A DNA stretch of 64,000 bases from Alishewanella metallidurans (GCF_036983985.1 NZ_JALAHQ010000003.1:310001-374000), one strand, 5' to 3'; positions 34,373-43,376 are shown, counted from the first letter of the stretch. The notes: generated by a model not told the origin, from the sequence alone. Translations and numbers: made by a program.

Positions 34373-37300
34373 ATGAAACTTTCAAAATATATAGGCTTTG
34401 TTGCTAGCATATTCATTGGTATTAGCAGTGCACACGCCGCCGTTGAGCTAGCCGCATCCCCGTTGCAAACCGGTGGTGATGTGCCACCGAATATTATGTT
34501 TATTATTGATGACTCTGGTTCCATGGGGTGGGAATACATGCCAGATTCTATCAGTGGTAATTATGGTAGTGGCACCAGTTCATTTTGTGTGAAATACAAA
34601 AACAATGGCCGCTGTGATGAGACTGAAACTCATTATGATGCGGAAAAGGTTACATATAAGTGGTATTACAGTGCGAAAGAGAATGGCGTATTCTACAACC
34701 CAGATACGACTTATACCGTGCCGACAAAAAGCGATGGCACAAGTTCTTGGGGCAATAGTACTTTTTCTGATGCGTGGCGAGATGGCTTTAGTAAGGGCAC
34801 AAAGGACAATTTAGAAAACAATTATGTCCATCGAGGACGACGTTTTTATAACGGTGCGTTTTACTATCAGTATAATGAGAGTCTAGCGGGCTGTTCTGGA
34901 ACAAACAAAGAGCGTAATAATAAGTGTTATAAATATGTATCGCATACTTCTATGAGCAATAGTGAAAAACAAAACTATGCTAATTGGTATTCCTATTACA
35001 GTAATCGGATGTTGGCGGCAAAGTCAGGCATAAGCACAGCATTTCATCAGCAAAGTGGAAAACTGCGTGTGGGCTATGGTTCGATAAATAAAACAGGCCA
35101 ATACCAAGGCGTGTCAGCATTTAATGGCAATAATCGTACTGGTTTTTTTAATTGGTTATTTGGTGTTGCTCCAAACGGCGGTACGCCGCTGCGTAATGCT
35201 TTAGATGCTGCGGGTAAGTATTATAAAACCGATGCCCCTTGGCGTACAGATCCAAGTGACGCCCAGGAAAATCCGAGCGATATGTTAAGTTGTCGGCAAA
35301 GCTTTAGTGTGTTAATGACGGATGGTTACTGGAACGGCGCGCAAGCGGCAACTACCAATGCTCGTGCGAATAATGACGGGGCGGATGGTATTACTCACAC
35401 GAGTGGTAGTGGTGAGACATATCAGTATAAAGCCGGTCCGCCATTTGCGGATAATCGCAGTGATACGTTAGCGGATGTTGCTATGTATTACTGGAAAAAC
35501 GACTTGATGCCTAATTTACCTAATAACGTGCCGACCACTAAAGATGTTTCACCTGCATTTTGGCAGCATATGAAAGTATTTGGTATTAGCTTTGGTTTAG
35601 CTGGAGATATTATCCCTGACGACGCGATGGCTGCTATTACAACAAAAGCACCTATTGCGTGGGGCGATCCCTCTAATGAGGATGCGCGCTCGATAGACGA
35701 CTTGTTGCATGCTGCGGTGAACTCTAGAGGGGGTTTTTTTAGCGCAAGTAACCCTAAAGAGTTTGCTGACAAGCTCTCGGCAACGTTAAAGGGTATCGAT
35801 GCTGGTGTTGCTTCCGCGTCTAATTTAGCGGGCACTACAACCTCTACTCAGGCAAATAATTACGTTTATCAAGGCAGTTATAACGGTAAAGATTGGAGTG
35901 GTACGCTAACCGGCTATGATATTAACAATCCATCTAATAGCTTATGGACCGCAAATTTCCCAGCTTGGGCAAGTCGTAACTTGTGGTTTAACGGAGCATC
36001 TGGTGTAAAAAGCTTTAGTTGGGCTAACCTTAACAGTGCCGAAAAAACAGTGCTTAAAAGTGAGAAGTTAGTTAATTACTTGCGTGGTGAAACGGTTAAT
36101 GAAGCGCCAGCAAGTGAGAATTTTCGTTCACGTAGTAGCGTACTGGGTGATATTTCTAATTCATCACCACTTTTTGTTGCTGAGCCGATAAATCGTAATT
36201 TAGGTCGTCATAGCTGGGCTGGTGCCAGCAGCTATAATCAATTTGTTGCCGCTAATAAAAGCCGAGCACCACGAATTTATGTTGGTGCTAATGATGGGTT
36301 TTTACACGGCTTTGATGCGAACAACGGGGCAGAAACCTTTGCTTACATGCCAAAAGCCATGCTTACGGCGAGTGCTAATTTAGTGTCGTATAGCGATCCG
36401 TTTTATGAGCATAAGTATTTTGTTGATGGTTCGCCGGTTGCAGCTGACGTCTATATTAATGGCGCATGGAAAAGCATTTTAGTTGGCTCATTAGGTCGTG
36501 GCGGCAATAGTTTGTTTGCATTAGATGTAACAAATCCTAATAGTATGCAAGCGTCAAATGTATTATGGGATAAGTCATATAATAACTTAGGCGTAATTAC
36601 AACGAGGCCAGTTATTACCCGCATGAATAATGGTAAATGGGCTATCGTGGTTGGCTATGGTTATAACAACGCAAGTAAGGGATCCGGTTTACTTGTTATC
36701 GATATTGAAACCGGTACTGAGCTTGCCAATATTGCCGCGCCAAATACTGTGAACGCGAACGCGCATGGCCTAGGTCAAATAGAAGGTTGGGATGCTGATC
36801 GCAACGGAACAACAGATTGGTTTTTTGCTGGTGATTTATTAGGTAATATTTGGAAGTTTGACCTATCTGGCGCTAGTGCGGCAGATTGGAAGGTAGCCTA
36901 TTCTGGCTTTCCTTTATTTAAAGCCAAAAATGCGACTAATCAAGCTCAAGCTATTACCGGCGGTTTAACCCTTACGTCTGAACCTGAAACTGGCCAATTA
37001 TGGGTGTTCTTTGGTACCGGTAAAATGCTAGCGGCGGCGGATGTGAACAATACCGATGTACAAAGTTGGTATGGCATTAAAGACGTAGCGGGTATTAATG
37101 ACCGCAGTAACTTGAAAAAACGTGATATACAAAACGTTATTTATACCGATGCCTCAGGTAGCCGCCCGGTAAGATCTGTGTCTGAGGCCACTGATAATGA
37201 TATGGCCGGCAAGTTAGGCTGGTATATGGATTTAATTGACAGTAAAGAGCGTATTGTCACGCGGCCAGTGCAAGTTGGGAATAACTTAGTTATTAGTACA

Positions 37301-37615
37301 GCGATACCTAGTGGTGACGACTGTAAACCAGCCGGTGATGGCTATGTTATGTCGATTGATCCGTTTAAAGGTGCGCGTTTAAAATATCACTTTTTTGATT
37401 TGTCTAAAGATGGAAAGTTTGATGCAGGCGACGGTATTAACGCTGGTGCAAACAAAGTGCCAGCTAGTGGTATTAAGTTTAACGGTACACCTAGTGAACC
37501 GGTGGTATTTGAAGACAAGATAGCTATTGGCTTGGCAACAGCAAACATTGCTGTAGAGAGCTACAATGGCGGCATAAGACGTGGGCGTGTATCATGGCGG
37601 GAGTTAACAAATTGA
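34373..37615 (+). CDS. pilY1: Type IV pilus tip adhesin/assembly protein PilY1
   Basis: A 1080-residue exported protein. A signal peptide ends near SSAHAAVE. The N-terminal half holds a von Willebrand A domain with MIDAS motif IDDSGSM near residue 45 and TDGYW near 315. The C-terminal half (about 580-1080) is the PilY1 propeller, with YVGANDGFLHGFD and a calcium loop DADRNGTTD at about 807-815. PilY1 caps the pilus, mediates adhesion and mechanosensing. The ATG at 34373 fits a signal peptide and GGAG; an in-frame TTG at 34355 is less likely. It overlaps pilE by one base. Confidence 0.95.
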   Translation: MKLSKYIGFVASIFIGISSAHAAVELAASPLQTGGDVPPNIMFIIDDSGSMGWEYMPDSISGNYGSGTSSFCVKYKNNGRCDETETHYDAEKVTYKWYYSAKENGVFYNPDTTYTVPTKSDGTSSWGNSTFSDAWRDGFSKGTKDNLENNYVHRGRRFYNGAFYYQYNESLAGCSGTNKERNNKCYKYVSHTSMSNSEKQNYANWYSYYSNRMLAAKSGISTAFHQQSGKLRVGYGSINKTGQYQGVSAFNGNNRTGFFNWLFGVAPNGGTPLRNALDAAGKYYKTDAPWRTDPSDAQENPSDMLSCRQSFSVLMTDGYWNGAQAATTNARANNDGADGITHTSGSGETYQYKAGPPFADNRSDTLADVAMYYWKNDLMPNLPNNVPTTKDVSPAFWQHMKVFGISFGLAGDIIPDDAMAAITTKAPIAWGDPSNEDARSIDDLLHAAVNSRGGFFSASNPKEFADKLSATLKGIDAGVASASNLAGTTTSTQANNYVYQGSYNGKDWSGTLTGYDINNPSNSLWTANFPAWASRNLWFNGASGVKSFSWANLNSAEKTVLKSEKLVNYLRGETVNEAPASENFRSRSSVLGDISNSSPLFVAEPINRNLGRHSWAGASSYNQFVAANKSRAPRIYVGANDGFLHGFDANNGAETFAYMPKAMLTASANLVSYSDPFYEHKYFVDGSPVAADVYINGAWKSILVGSLGRGGNSLFALDVTNPNSMQASNVLWDKSYNNLGVITTRPVITRMNNGKWAIVVGYGYNNASKGSGLLVIDIETGTELANIAAPNTVNANAHGLGQIEGWDADRNGTTDWFFAGDLLGNIWKFDLSGASAADWKVAYSGFPLFKAKNATNQAQAITGGLTLTSEPETGQLWVFFGTGKMLAAADVNNTDVQSWYGIKDVAGINDRSNLKKRDIQNVIYTDASGSRPVRSVSEATDNDMAGKLGWYMDLIDSKERIVTRPVQVGNNLVISTAIPSGDDCKPAGDGYVMSIDPFKGARLKYHFFDLSKDGKFDAGDGINAGANKVPASGIKFNGTPSEPVVFEDKIAIGLATANIAVESYNGGIRRGRVSWRELTN

Positions 37616-38028
37616 TGATAAATAAACAGCTAGGGGTAACGTTAATAGAGTTAATGGTCGCTGTAGCAATAGTTGGCATACTAGCGGCCGTTGCTGTGCC
37701 ATCTTACCAAGCGCATATAGTGCGTTCTAACCGCACTGCTGCATCAGCTTGTTTAGCTGAGTATGCGCAGTTTATGGAAAGAAACTATACGTCAAATATG
37801 AGCTATAACCCTGCGGGTTTTACTATGCCAACCTTACAATGTCGCAACGATGTTGCTAGACGTTATACCCTAGGAATAGCCAATTTAGCTGCTCGTACTT
37901 ATCGACTAACCGCAACCCCAACGTCGTTACAAAATGATCCGGATTGTGGGGTTTTGACGCTAGATCAAGCCGGGGCTAAAGGTGCTAACGGTGGCTTTGC
38001 TGCTGCCGATATACAAAAGTGTTGGTAA
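37615..38028 (+). CDS. pilE: Type IV minor pilin PilE
   Basis: A 137-residue prepilin: short leader MINKQLG, then VTLIELMVAVAIVGILAAVAVPSYQ with Glu+5. The C-terminus has the cysteine pattern of PilE (AASACLAEYAQFMERNYT, DCGVLTLDQAGAKG, KCW). In Pseudomonas PilE links PilY1/minor pilins to the fibre. The start at 37615 overlaps the pilY1 TGA; an ATG at 37594 would lengthen the leader inside pilY1. It ends the first cassette. Confidence 0.92.
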   Translation: MINKQLGVTLIELMVAVAIVGILAAVAVPSYQAHIVRSNRTAASACLAEYAQFMERNYTSNMSYNPAGFTMPTLQCRNDVARRYTLGIANLAARTYRLTATPTSLQNDPDCGVLTLDQAGAKGANGGFAAADIQKCW

Positions 38029-38072
38029 TTTTGTGTTTTTAATTTGATCTTTTTAAAACATGTTGTAACTTT

Positions 38073-38092
38073 ATAGTTAACTTTAGTTAACC
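38073..38092. promoter_or_regulatory. Phased direct repeats before the second pilin cassette
   Basis: AGTTAAC occurs at 38075-38081 and 38085-38091, exactly 10 bases apart, in the 78-base gap between pilE and the second PilV gene. One-helical-turn spacing suggests protein binding on one face. They partly match the GTT core of LytTR sites, so the adjacent LytTR regulator is a candidate. AT-rich sequence around it could hold a promoter. Confidence 0.35.
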
Positions 38093-38106
38093 GTGAGCAT
38101 AGGGAT

Positions 38107-38598
38107 ATGCGACTACAACATGGCTTTAGTCTGATTGAAGTCTTGATAACCTTATTAGTGTTAAAAGTAGGTTTATTGGGATTATTAGCTGCGCAAACAC
38201 TAAGTTTGCGCCAGCTACAAGATGCGATACAGCGTACGCAAGCTGTAGCCATGAGTAACGCGCTGTTTAATGAAATCTGGGCTAATCCGCGTTTAGCAGA
38301 TGCTATTGCACCACAAATCACCCTTCAGTTTGAACCCTTAACTACGCCTGTTTGTAGCCAAAATACCCCTTGTAATGCGCAGCAACTTGCCATCGTGCAG
38401 TTAAATAGTTGGTTTGAAACGCTGCAAGCGTTATCAAGCACATTGCATCAACCGGTGTTCTGTTTTCAGTCACAGGCTAATACTGCGCAGCTTCAGGTAA
38501 GTTGGCAGCAACGCTCAGCGAATAGTGCGCCTCAGTTAGCGTCCTGTGATGCTAGTGCCGGGCGTGGTGCATTTGCTGTGCAAGGTGGAGCTTGGTAG
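38107..38598 (+). CDS. Second PilV-like minor pilin
   Basis: A 163-residue prepilin with a very short leader: MRLQHG before FSLIEVLITLLVLKVGLLGLLAAQ. It is PilV-like by N-terminal segment (compare LVLGIGLLGVAGLQ in pilV at 32477), but the rest is divergent. It starts the second cassette 78 bases after pilE. It has several cysteines in the globular part (CSQNTPCN). Its stop overlaps no coding start seriously; pilW-like follows 2 bases later. Confidence 0.88.
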   Translation: MRLQHGFSLIEVLITLLVLKVGLLGLLAAQTLSLRQLQDAIQRTQAVAMSNALFNEIWANPRLADAIAPQITLQFEPLTTPVCSQNTPCNAQQLAIVQLNSWFETLQALSSTLHQPVFCFQSQANTAQLQVSWQQRSANSAPQLASCDASAGRGAFAVQGGAW

Positions 38599-38600
38599 CA

Positions 38601-39557
38601 GTGTGGCGCAAAAGTGGTTTCACCCTGACAGAGCTACTTATTGCTATGTTATTAGGCGTGTTTTTGCTGGGTATGGTAATAACCGCATTTAGTACTGTTA
38701 GTCGTTCAACTCGTCAGGCTCAGCAATTGGCCGAGCTGCAGCAAAACGCACAGTTGTTAATGACATTACTACAAAATGAGCTTACCAATACCGGATTTTG
38801 GGGTGGTAGAAGCATGCCTGAGCAAGCCACGTTATTTGCATTGCCAGCTATACCGAGCAACGACTGTGCTGAATCTATTATAGATAGCGGCAGTTTCCCG
38901 CAGTTAGCAAAGAGTTTTGTTACCTTATACGCGAAAACGATCACGAGTAATCAGCAACAACTAAATTGTGTTAATAACCCACTACCGCAAACTGAATTGT
39001 TACAGGTGAAGCGTTTAATTGGTTTGAATACACCCGTGAGTGAGATGCGACAAAATCGCTTTTATCTAGAAACAAATTGGCAACATGCGCGCTTTGTTGA
39101 TAGTGACAGCCCTGCATTGCATCAGAGCTACAGCTATTATCCCTATCAACATCTGGTATTTTACTTAGCGCAGCAGCAGGTTAACGGGGAAAATATACCG
39201 GTATTAATGCGTAAACGCTTAAGTAGAAATCAAGCAGGACAAGCGGTGATGAGCACGGACTCAATACTTGACGGTGTTGAACGTATGCACTTTGAATTTG
39301 GTGTCGATAGCACTTTTGACGGTGAGTTAAACTATTACCAAGCGACCAACCAAGTACCTGCAGAGCTATGGCAGCAACAAAGTGGCAGAATCGTTAGTCT
39401 TAGATACTATTTATTATTACGCGCTAAACAGGCTGACTCACATTACACCAACCAGCAGGTATACGTTATGGGGCAACAACAGTTTGTTGCTCCGAGCGAT
39501 AATTATCGGCGCTTGTTGGTTAGTAGCAGTATTTATTTTCATAATACGGCGTTATAG
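38601..39557 (+). CDS. Second PilW-like minor pilin
   Basis: A 318-residue prepilin. The leader is only MWRKSG before FTLTELLIAMLLGVFLLGMV, with Glu+5. The PilW hallmark recurs as LMTLLQNELTNTGFWGGRS, compare the pilW gene at 32887. The GTG at 38601 is preferred, with GGAG 10 bases upstream; the in-frame TTG at 38592 is too close. It is the second gene of the duplicate cassette. Confidence 0.88.
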   Translation: MWRKSGFTLTELLIAMLLGVFLLGMVITAFSTVSRSTRQAQQLAELQQNAQLLMTLLQNELTNTGFWGGRSMPEQATLFALPAIPSNDCAESIIDSGSFPQLAKSFVTLYAKTITSNQQQLNCVNNPLPQTELLQVKRLIGLNTPVSEMRQNRFYLETNWQHARFVDSDSPALHQSYSYYPYQHLVFYLAQQQVNGENIPVLMRKRLSRNQAGQAVMSTDSILDGVERMHFEFGVDSTFDGELNYYQATNQVPAELWQQQSGRIVSLRYYLLLRAKQADSHYTNQQVYVMGQQQFVAPSDNYRRLLVSSSIYFHNTAL

Positions 39558-39567
39558 GAGCACTGAT

Positions 39568-39939
39568 ATGGCTGCGGTTAGGGGAATAGTATTAGTGATG
39601 GCATTGATATTTTTATTAGTTATGACGTTGTTGGTTTCTGCCATGCTATTAGTTAGTCAATTAAGCCATAAAGCCGCATTTTCTGGGCAACAGCAGCTGC
39701 AGTTATCCCATCAAGCGTTGCAACAACATATGCAGCAGATCCCGCAATTAGCCGATGCTGCTATTGCACCAAATGAGTTATTAACCACTTGTCCGGCAGA
39801 GTATGCAGCGTGGTCGGTTGGTAGTTTAACCTGTGAGGTATTGCAGTTAGATACTGACGTTTATTCTGACAATCGTTATTTTTATGCCAGTTATAGCAGC
39901 GTAGTTCTAAGAAAAACTGTGGTAGAAAACGAGGAGTAA
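39568..39939 (+). CDS. Second PilX-like minor pilin protein
   Basis: A 123-residue protein whose N-terminus, MAAVRGIVLVMALIFLLVM, mimics PilX: a short basic leader, Gly, then a hydrophobic helix lacking Glu+5. The globular remainder is shorter than in pilX at 33861. The ATG at 39568 follows a TAGGAG site 5 bases upstream; the frame remains open far into the preceding gene, but that is a shadow. Position between the PilW-like and mini-PilY1 genes matches PilX. Confidence 0.75.
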   Translation: MAAVRGIVLVMALIFLLVMTLLVSAMLLVSQLSHKAAFSGQQQLQLSHQALQQHMQQIPQLADAAIAPNELLTTCPAEYAAWSVGSLTCEVLQLDTDVYSDNRYFYASYSSVVLRKTVVENEE

Positions 39940-39943
39940 GATC

Positions 39944-41011
39944 ATGCAACGTTGGTTTTATCTCAATTTGCTTTTGCTTAGTGGTGCGGGTTTTTGTTGC
40001 GATTTAAATAGCCCTGTACCAATTGAAGTAAATATTCCTACTGTGCAAGATGTGCATACACCGCGCAAGGTGCTGTTAAGTAATAATGTGCAACTACAAG
40101 TGCCGCAAGCTGATGGCGTGCTAAAAATGCATAGCGCTGACACATTAGCGTTGTTAGACGAAGTTAGTAGCTGGCCGACATTAACGAGCAGTATTGGTCG
40201 TATTCAGGCGCAGCCAATAGCGATTGATCTTAATTATGACGGTTTAGCTGATGCGGTATATAGCATTGATATTACTGGGCTACTTTGGTTTGTTCCGCTC
40301 TCAGCGCAGGGGTTTGCATCACCCGTGTTGGTTGCCGATTTTAGTCAAACTCACGCGATCTTTAACCAACCACTGCAACTAGCTCAAGTAACGACACCGG
40401 ATAGTAATGGTGTAATGCGCCGACAAATTATGCTGTTGGTGATTGCAGGAACTTCAGCTGGTGATATTTTGATTGCCGTTAAACATCAAGCTGGGCAAAT
40501 AACGCCATGGCAGCTTACAGATCTTAGTGATCGCACAAACCTTACTGCTGATGAGCCGCTATATGGCATTGATGAGCTACTTTGGTCACAAATACAACAA
40601 GGCGGAGGTTGGTTTATGAGGCTTAATCAACGCATTACGGCAACACCACAAGTGTATGCGGGGGTGGTGTATTTAACCAGTGCACCTGCAGCGGTTGTTA
40701 ATACTGATTGTTCAATTGCGCCGGGCGCTAACTTGGCGTTGCATGCGGTGCACTTACACCATGCCGGCTTAATTTATGCTAACCGCAGCTGGCTACTTAA
40801 TACTACTGAGGCCGGTAAGCTGGTGTTGAAAAAGAATCAGCAAGGTGAGTTAGCACTAAGTTTACAAAATGCACAACTAAGCCAAACGCTTCTGACCGAG
40901 CTGTTGGCCATTAATGCCGACTGTGCTGATTGTGTCGATGAATTATCACAAACGGAATTTCCGCAATTGATAAGGCTTGCGACCTTTCAAACTGAGCATG
41001 GTGCACATTAA
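39944..41011 (+). CDS. Mini-PilY1: propeller-like PilY1 homologue without vWA domain
   Basis: A 355-residue exported protein with signal peptide (MQRWFYLNLLLLSGAGFCC). It keeps features of the C-terminal PilY1 propeller: DLNYDGLADAVYSIDITGLLW (residues 95 on) parallels DADRNGTTDWFFAGDLLGNIW of the pilY1 gene at 34373, including a D-x-N-x-D-x3-D calcium-type loop, and RITATPQVYAGVVYLTSAP parallels its RIVTRPVQVGNNLVISTAI. There is no MIDAS motif. It occupies the Y1 slot of the second cassette. The homology call is by eye and needs a profile search. Confidence 0.7.
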   Translation: MQRWFYLNLLLLSGAGFCCDLNSPVPIEVNIPTVQDVHTPRKVLLSNNVQLQVPQADGVLKMHSADTLALLDEVSSWPTLTSSIGRIQAQPIAIDLNYDGLADAVYSIDITGLLWFVPLSAQGFASPVLVADFSQTHAIFNQPLQLAQVTTPDSNGVMRRQIMLLVIAGTSAGDILIAVKHQAGQITPWQLTDLSDRTNLTADEPLYGIDELLWSQIQQGGGWFMRLNQRITATPQVYAGVVYLTSAPAAVVNTDCSIAPGANLALHAVHLHHAGLIYANRSWLLNTTEAGKLVLKKNQQGELALSLQNAQLSQTLLTELLAINADCADCVDELSQTEFPQLIRLATFQTEHGAH

Positions 41012-41419
41012 ATGCAGCTGCTACGCACTAGAGGTTTTAGTTTAATAGAATTGCTAATTGCGCTGGCTATTATTGGTATATTGGCGGCAATTTGTTATCC
41101 AAGTTATCAGCATTACGTACTGAGAAGTTATCGTTCAGATGCTATTACCCAATTATTACAACTGGCCAACGCACAAGAGCAGTATTTAGCAGATTACGGT
41201 AGTTATTCTAACGACTTGATTATACTAGGGCTGAATACGCAGGGTGGTTCATCGCGTTATCAGTTTAACGTTACGATAGATAACACAGAACCGCTTTATG
41301 AAATTAGCGCAGAAGCTATCGGCGCTCAACGTGCTGATAGTAGCTGTTTGCTATTTACATTAAATCAAGCTGGGCAACGCAACGTAAATAACCTATCAAG
41401 TTTACCGTGCTGGGAATAG
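41012..41419 (+). CDS. Second PilE-like type IV pilin
   Basis: A 135-residue prepilin: MQLLRTRG before FSLIELLIALAIIGILAAI, with Glu+5. The continuation CYPSYQHYVLRSYRSDA and the ending SSCLLFTLNQAGQRNV with a final Cys match PilE-type minor pilins. It abuts the mini-PilY1 stop. It converges, with no spacer, with the fimT-like gene on the other strand at 41420. Confidence 0.9.
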   Translation: MQLLRTRGFSLIELLIALAIIGILAAICYPSYQHYVLRSYRSDAITQLLQLANAQEQYLADYGSYSNDLIILGLNTQGGSSRYQFNVTIDNTEPLYEISAEAIGAQRADSSCLLFTLNQAGQRNVNNLSSLPCWE

Positions 41420-41923
41420 TTAATTAGGACAAGGCGTACTAAGTTTACTTAGACGATTTCGCCCAGCTTGGTTTACAGTAAGTGTATAGTGCCAGGTTGC
41501 ATCATCTTTACCGCAGTAGATAAAGGTGCCATTGTCAAAGCCATTTAAGCTGCCATCACGACGAAAAGTTATCGCATCACGGTTAAAAGTTAACTTATGT
41601 GCTGCATAAACTTGGGGTAGTTCGCGAAGTAGTAAGCTGGTGTTATTGGGATATTGCAGTGCCAATTGTACAGGTGTGCTTTGCCATTGATTAACACATT
41701 GTCCAGCTTGCAGCGGGCAAACTTGCACCGGTAAATTGCTGCTAGTGGCGGCAACTCGGGCATAGGCCAAATGTTGGCTAAATTGTCGAACATAAGCGCT
41801 AGCGCGCTGCTGATCTATAAATTCCAACATATTAGGTAGCGCAGTACCAGCAAAAATAATTAAAATGGCAAGCGTAACCATGAGTTCGGGCAAGCTAAAG
41901 CCTGCAGATATGCGTGGCGACAT
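41420..41923 (-). CDS. Second FimT/GspH-like minor pilin
   Basis: A 167-residue prepilin: MSPRISAG before FSLPELMVTLAILIIFAGTALP, with Glu+5. The globular domain has three or four cysteines (VCPLQAGQCVN, YCGKDD, STPCPN) and a GspH/FimT-like end LTVNQAGRNRLS. It is on the opposite strand from the second cassette and its stop abuts that of the PilE-like gene, so it has its own promoter, probably in 41924-42028. Confidence 0.88.
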   Translation of the reverse strand: MSPRISAGFSLPELMVTLAILIIFAGTALPNMLEFIDQQRASAYVRQFSQHLAYARVAATSSNLPVQVCPLQAGQCVNQWQSTPVQLALQYPNNTSLLLRELPQVYAAHKLTFNRDAITFRRDGSLNGFDNGTFIYCGKDDATWHYTLTVNQAGRNRLSKLSTPCPN

Positions 41924-42028
41924 ACTATGCTTCCTGCAATGTTGAACTTATAGGAAGCATAGCGTTTATTGCTAACATGTAAAATATTTGCTTTTAATTT
42001 GTGTGTTTCTTAGCTAGTGCAGAGGCAA

Positions 42029-42856
42029 CTAATTATAAATTGTAGGAATAGCTTGGCGTTTATGTTGAGATTTTAAGTAAATGCTAATCAGTTTTTCACT
42101 AACGCTAGCCGCTACGGGTTTACCTTCTAAAAAATCGTCTATTTGCTCATAACTAAGGCCAAGTGCTGACTCGTCAGTTTTTAGTGGTGCCAAACATTCT
42201 AAATCTGCGGTGGGTACTTTAGTCGTCAGTATATCTGCGGCGCCAAGGGTTTTAGCTAATAATCTTACTTGGCGCTTATTTAAACCAAATAGGGGGGCAA
42301 GGTCGCAAGCACCATCGCCCCATTTAGTATAAAAGCCGGTAATGTTTTCTGCCGAATGATCGGTGCCTAGCACTAAACCGCCGGTTAATGCGGCAATATG
42401 ATATTGCACAATCATCCGCGTGCGGGCTTTTACATTACCTTTAGCAAAATCGGTTTGTGCTGCAGTAGTATTGGTTAGGTCTAGAGCCGCCATTGCGTTC
42501 CAGGTTGCGTCGTGTATGCCGTCGGCACCCGGTTGTACGTTTACTGATAGTGCTTTAGTGGGTTGAATAAAGTCTACTGCCAGTTGTGCATCAGCTTCAT
42601 CTTGTTGTGTCGCGTAAGGTAGGCGCACAGCAATAAACTGATAACCGCTGTTGGTTTGGTTTAATTCGTTAATAGCTAACTGCGCTAAGCGACCGCAAAC
42701 TGTTGAATCAACACCGCCACTAATGCCTAGCACTAAGGTTTTCATGCCTGAGTTTACTAGCCGGGTTTTAATAAAGTCGACTCGACGTTGGATCTCAAAT
42801 ACCGGGTCTATCTGCGGTAACACCCGCATTTCGGCAATAATCTGTGCTGCATTCAT
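42029..42856 (-). CDS. nadE: NH3-dependent NAD+ synthetase
   Basis: A 275-residue ammonia-dependent NadE that converts nicotinate adenine dinucleotide to NAD+. The PP-loop is GISGGVDSTVCGRLA near residue 45; other family segments are VKARTRMIVQYHIAAL, GTDHSAENITGFYTKWGDGACDLAPL and RQVRLLAKTLGA. No glutaminase domain is present, as in E. coli NadE. It reads away from glnB. Confidence 0.96.
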   Translation of the reverse strand: MNAAQIIAEMRVLPQIDPVFEIQRRVDFIKTRLVNSGMKTLVLGISGGVDSTVCGRLAQLAINELNQTNSGYQFIAVRLPYATQQDEADAQLAVDFIQPTKALSVNVQPGADGIHDATWNAMAALDLTNTTAAQTDFAKGNVKARTRMIVQYHIAALTGGLVLGTDHSAENITGFYTKWGDGACDLAPLFGLNKRQVRLLAKTLGAADILTTKVPTADLECLAPLKTDESALGLSYEQIDDFLEGKPVAASVSEKLISIYLKSQHKRQAIPTIYN

Positions 42857-43005
42857 ACTATTTTGGCCTCTGCTGAAAATACCAGTCTATCTTATCGTGT
42901 TTTACCCTCAGCAGATCAAGTGATTCTTAGTGATTAACTGCTGAACAGCATCCGGCCTTGTATTATACTGCCAATACCACCGACGCTTAACTGACGGAAA
43001 TTGTG

Positions 43006-43344
43006 ATGAAAAAAATTGAAGCCATTATTAAACCTTTTAAGCTGGATGACGTGCGTGAAGCGCTGGCAGATATCAGTATTACCGGTATGACAGTTACTGA
43101 AGTTAAAGGTTTTGGCCGGCAAAAAGGCCATACAGAGCTGTATCGCGGCGCAGAGTATATGGTCGATTTTTTGCCTAAAGTAAAACTGGATATTGTGGTT
43201 ACCGACGATCAGGTAGAACGCTGTGTTGAAGCTATTATGAAAACCGCACAAACCGGTCGTATCGGCGATGGCAAGATTTTTGTGTTTGATGTTGAACGTG
43301 TAGTACGTATTCGCACTGGCGAAGAAGACGAGGATGCGATATAA
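43006..43344 (+). CDS. glnB: Nitrogen regulatory protein P-II
   Basis: A 112-residue PII protein that signals nitrogen and 2-oxoglutarate status to GlnE and NtrB. Tyr51 in GHTELYRGAEY is the uridylylation site; IGDGKIFVFDVERVVRIRTGE is the C-terminal signature and ends EDEDAI, which favours GlnB over GlnK. The ATG at 43006 gives the exact 112-residue length; GTG at 43003 would add one. No amtB gene follows, also consistent with GlnB. Confidence 0.95.
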   Translation: MKKIEAIIKPFKLDDVREALADISITGMTVTEVKGFGRQKGHTELYRGAEYMVDFLPKVKLDIVVTDDQVERCVEAIMKTAQTGRIGDGKIFVFDVERVVRIRTGEEDEDAI

Positions 43345-43376
43345 CAAGGTTAATAATTATTTAACCTGAGAATGTT

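Noticed and set aside
39382..39567. Upstream extension of the second PilX-like gene
   Set aside because: The extension overlaps the PilW-like gene by 176 bases; the ATG at 39568 has a good ribosome binding site and gives a PilX-like N-terminus.
42934..43347. A 137-residue open frame antisense to glnB
   Set aside because: It mirrors the conserved glnB gene and its composition is that of a reverse-complement shadow.
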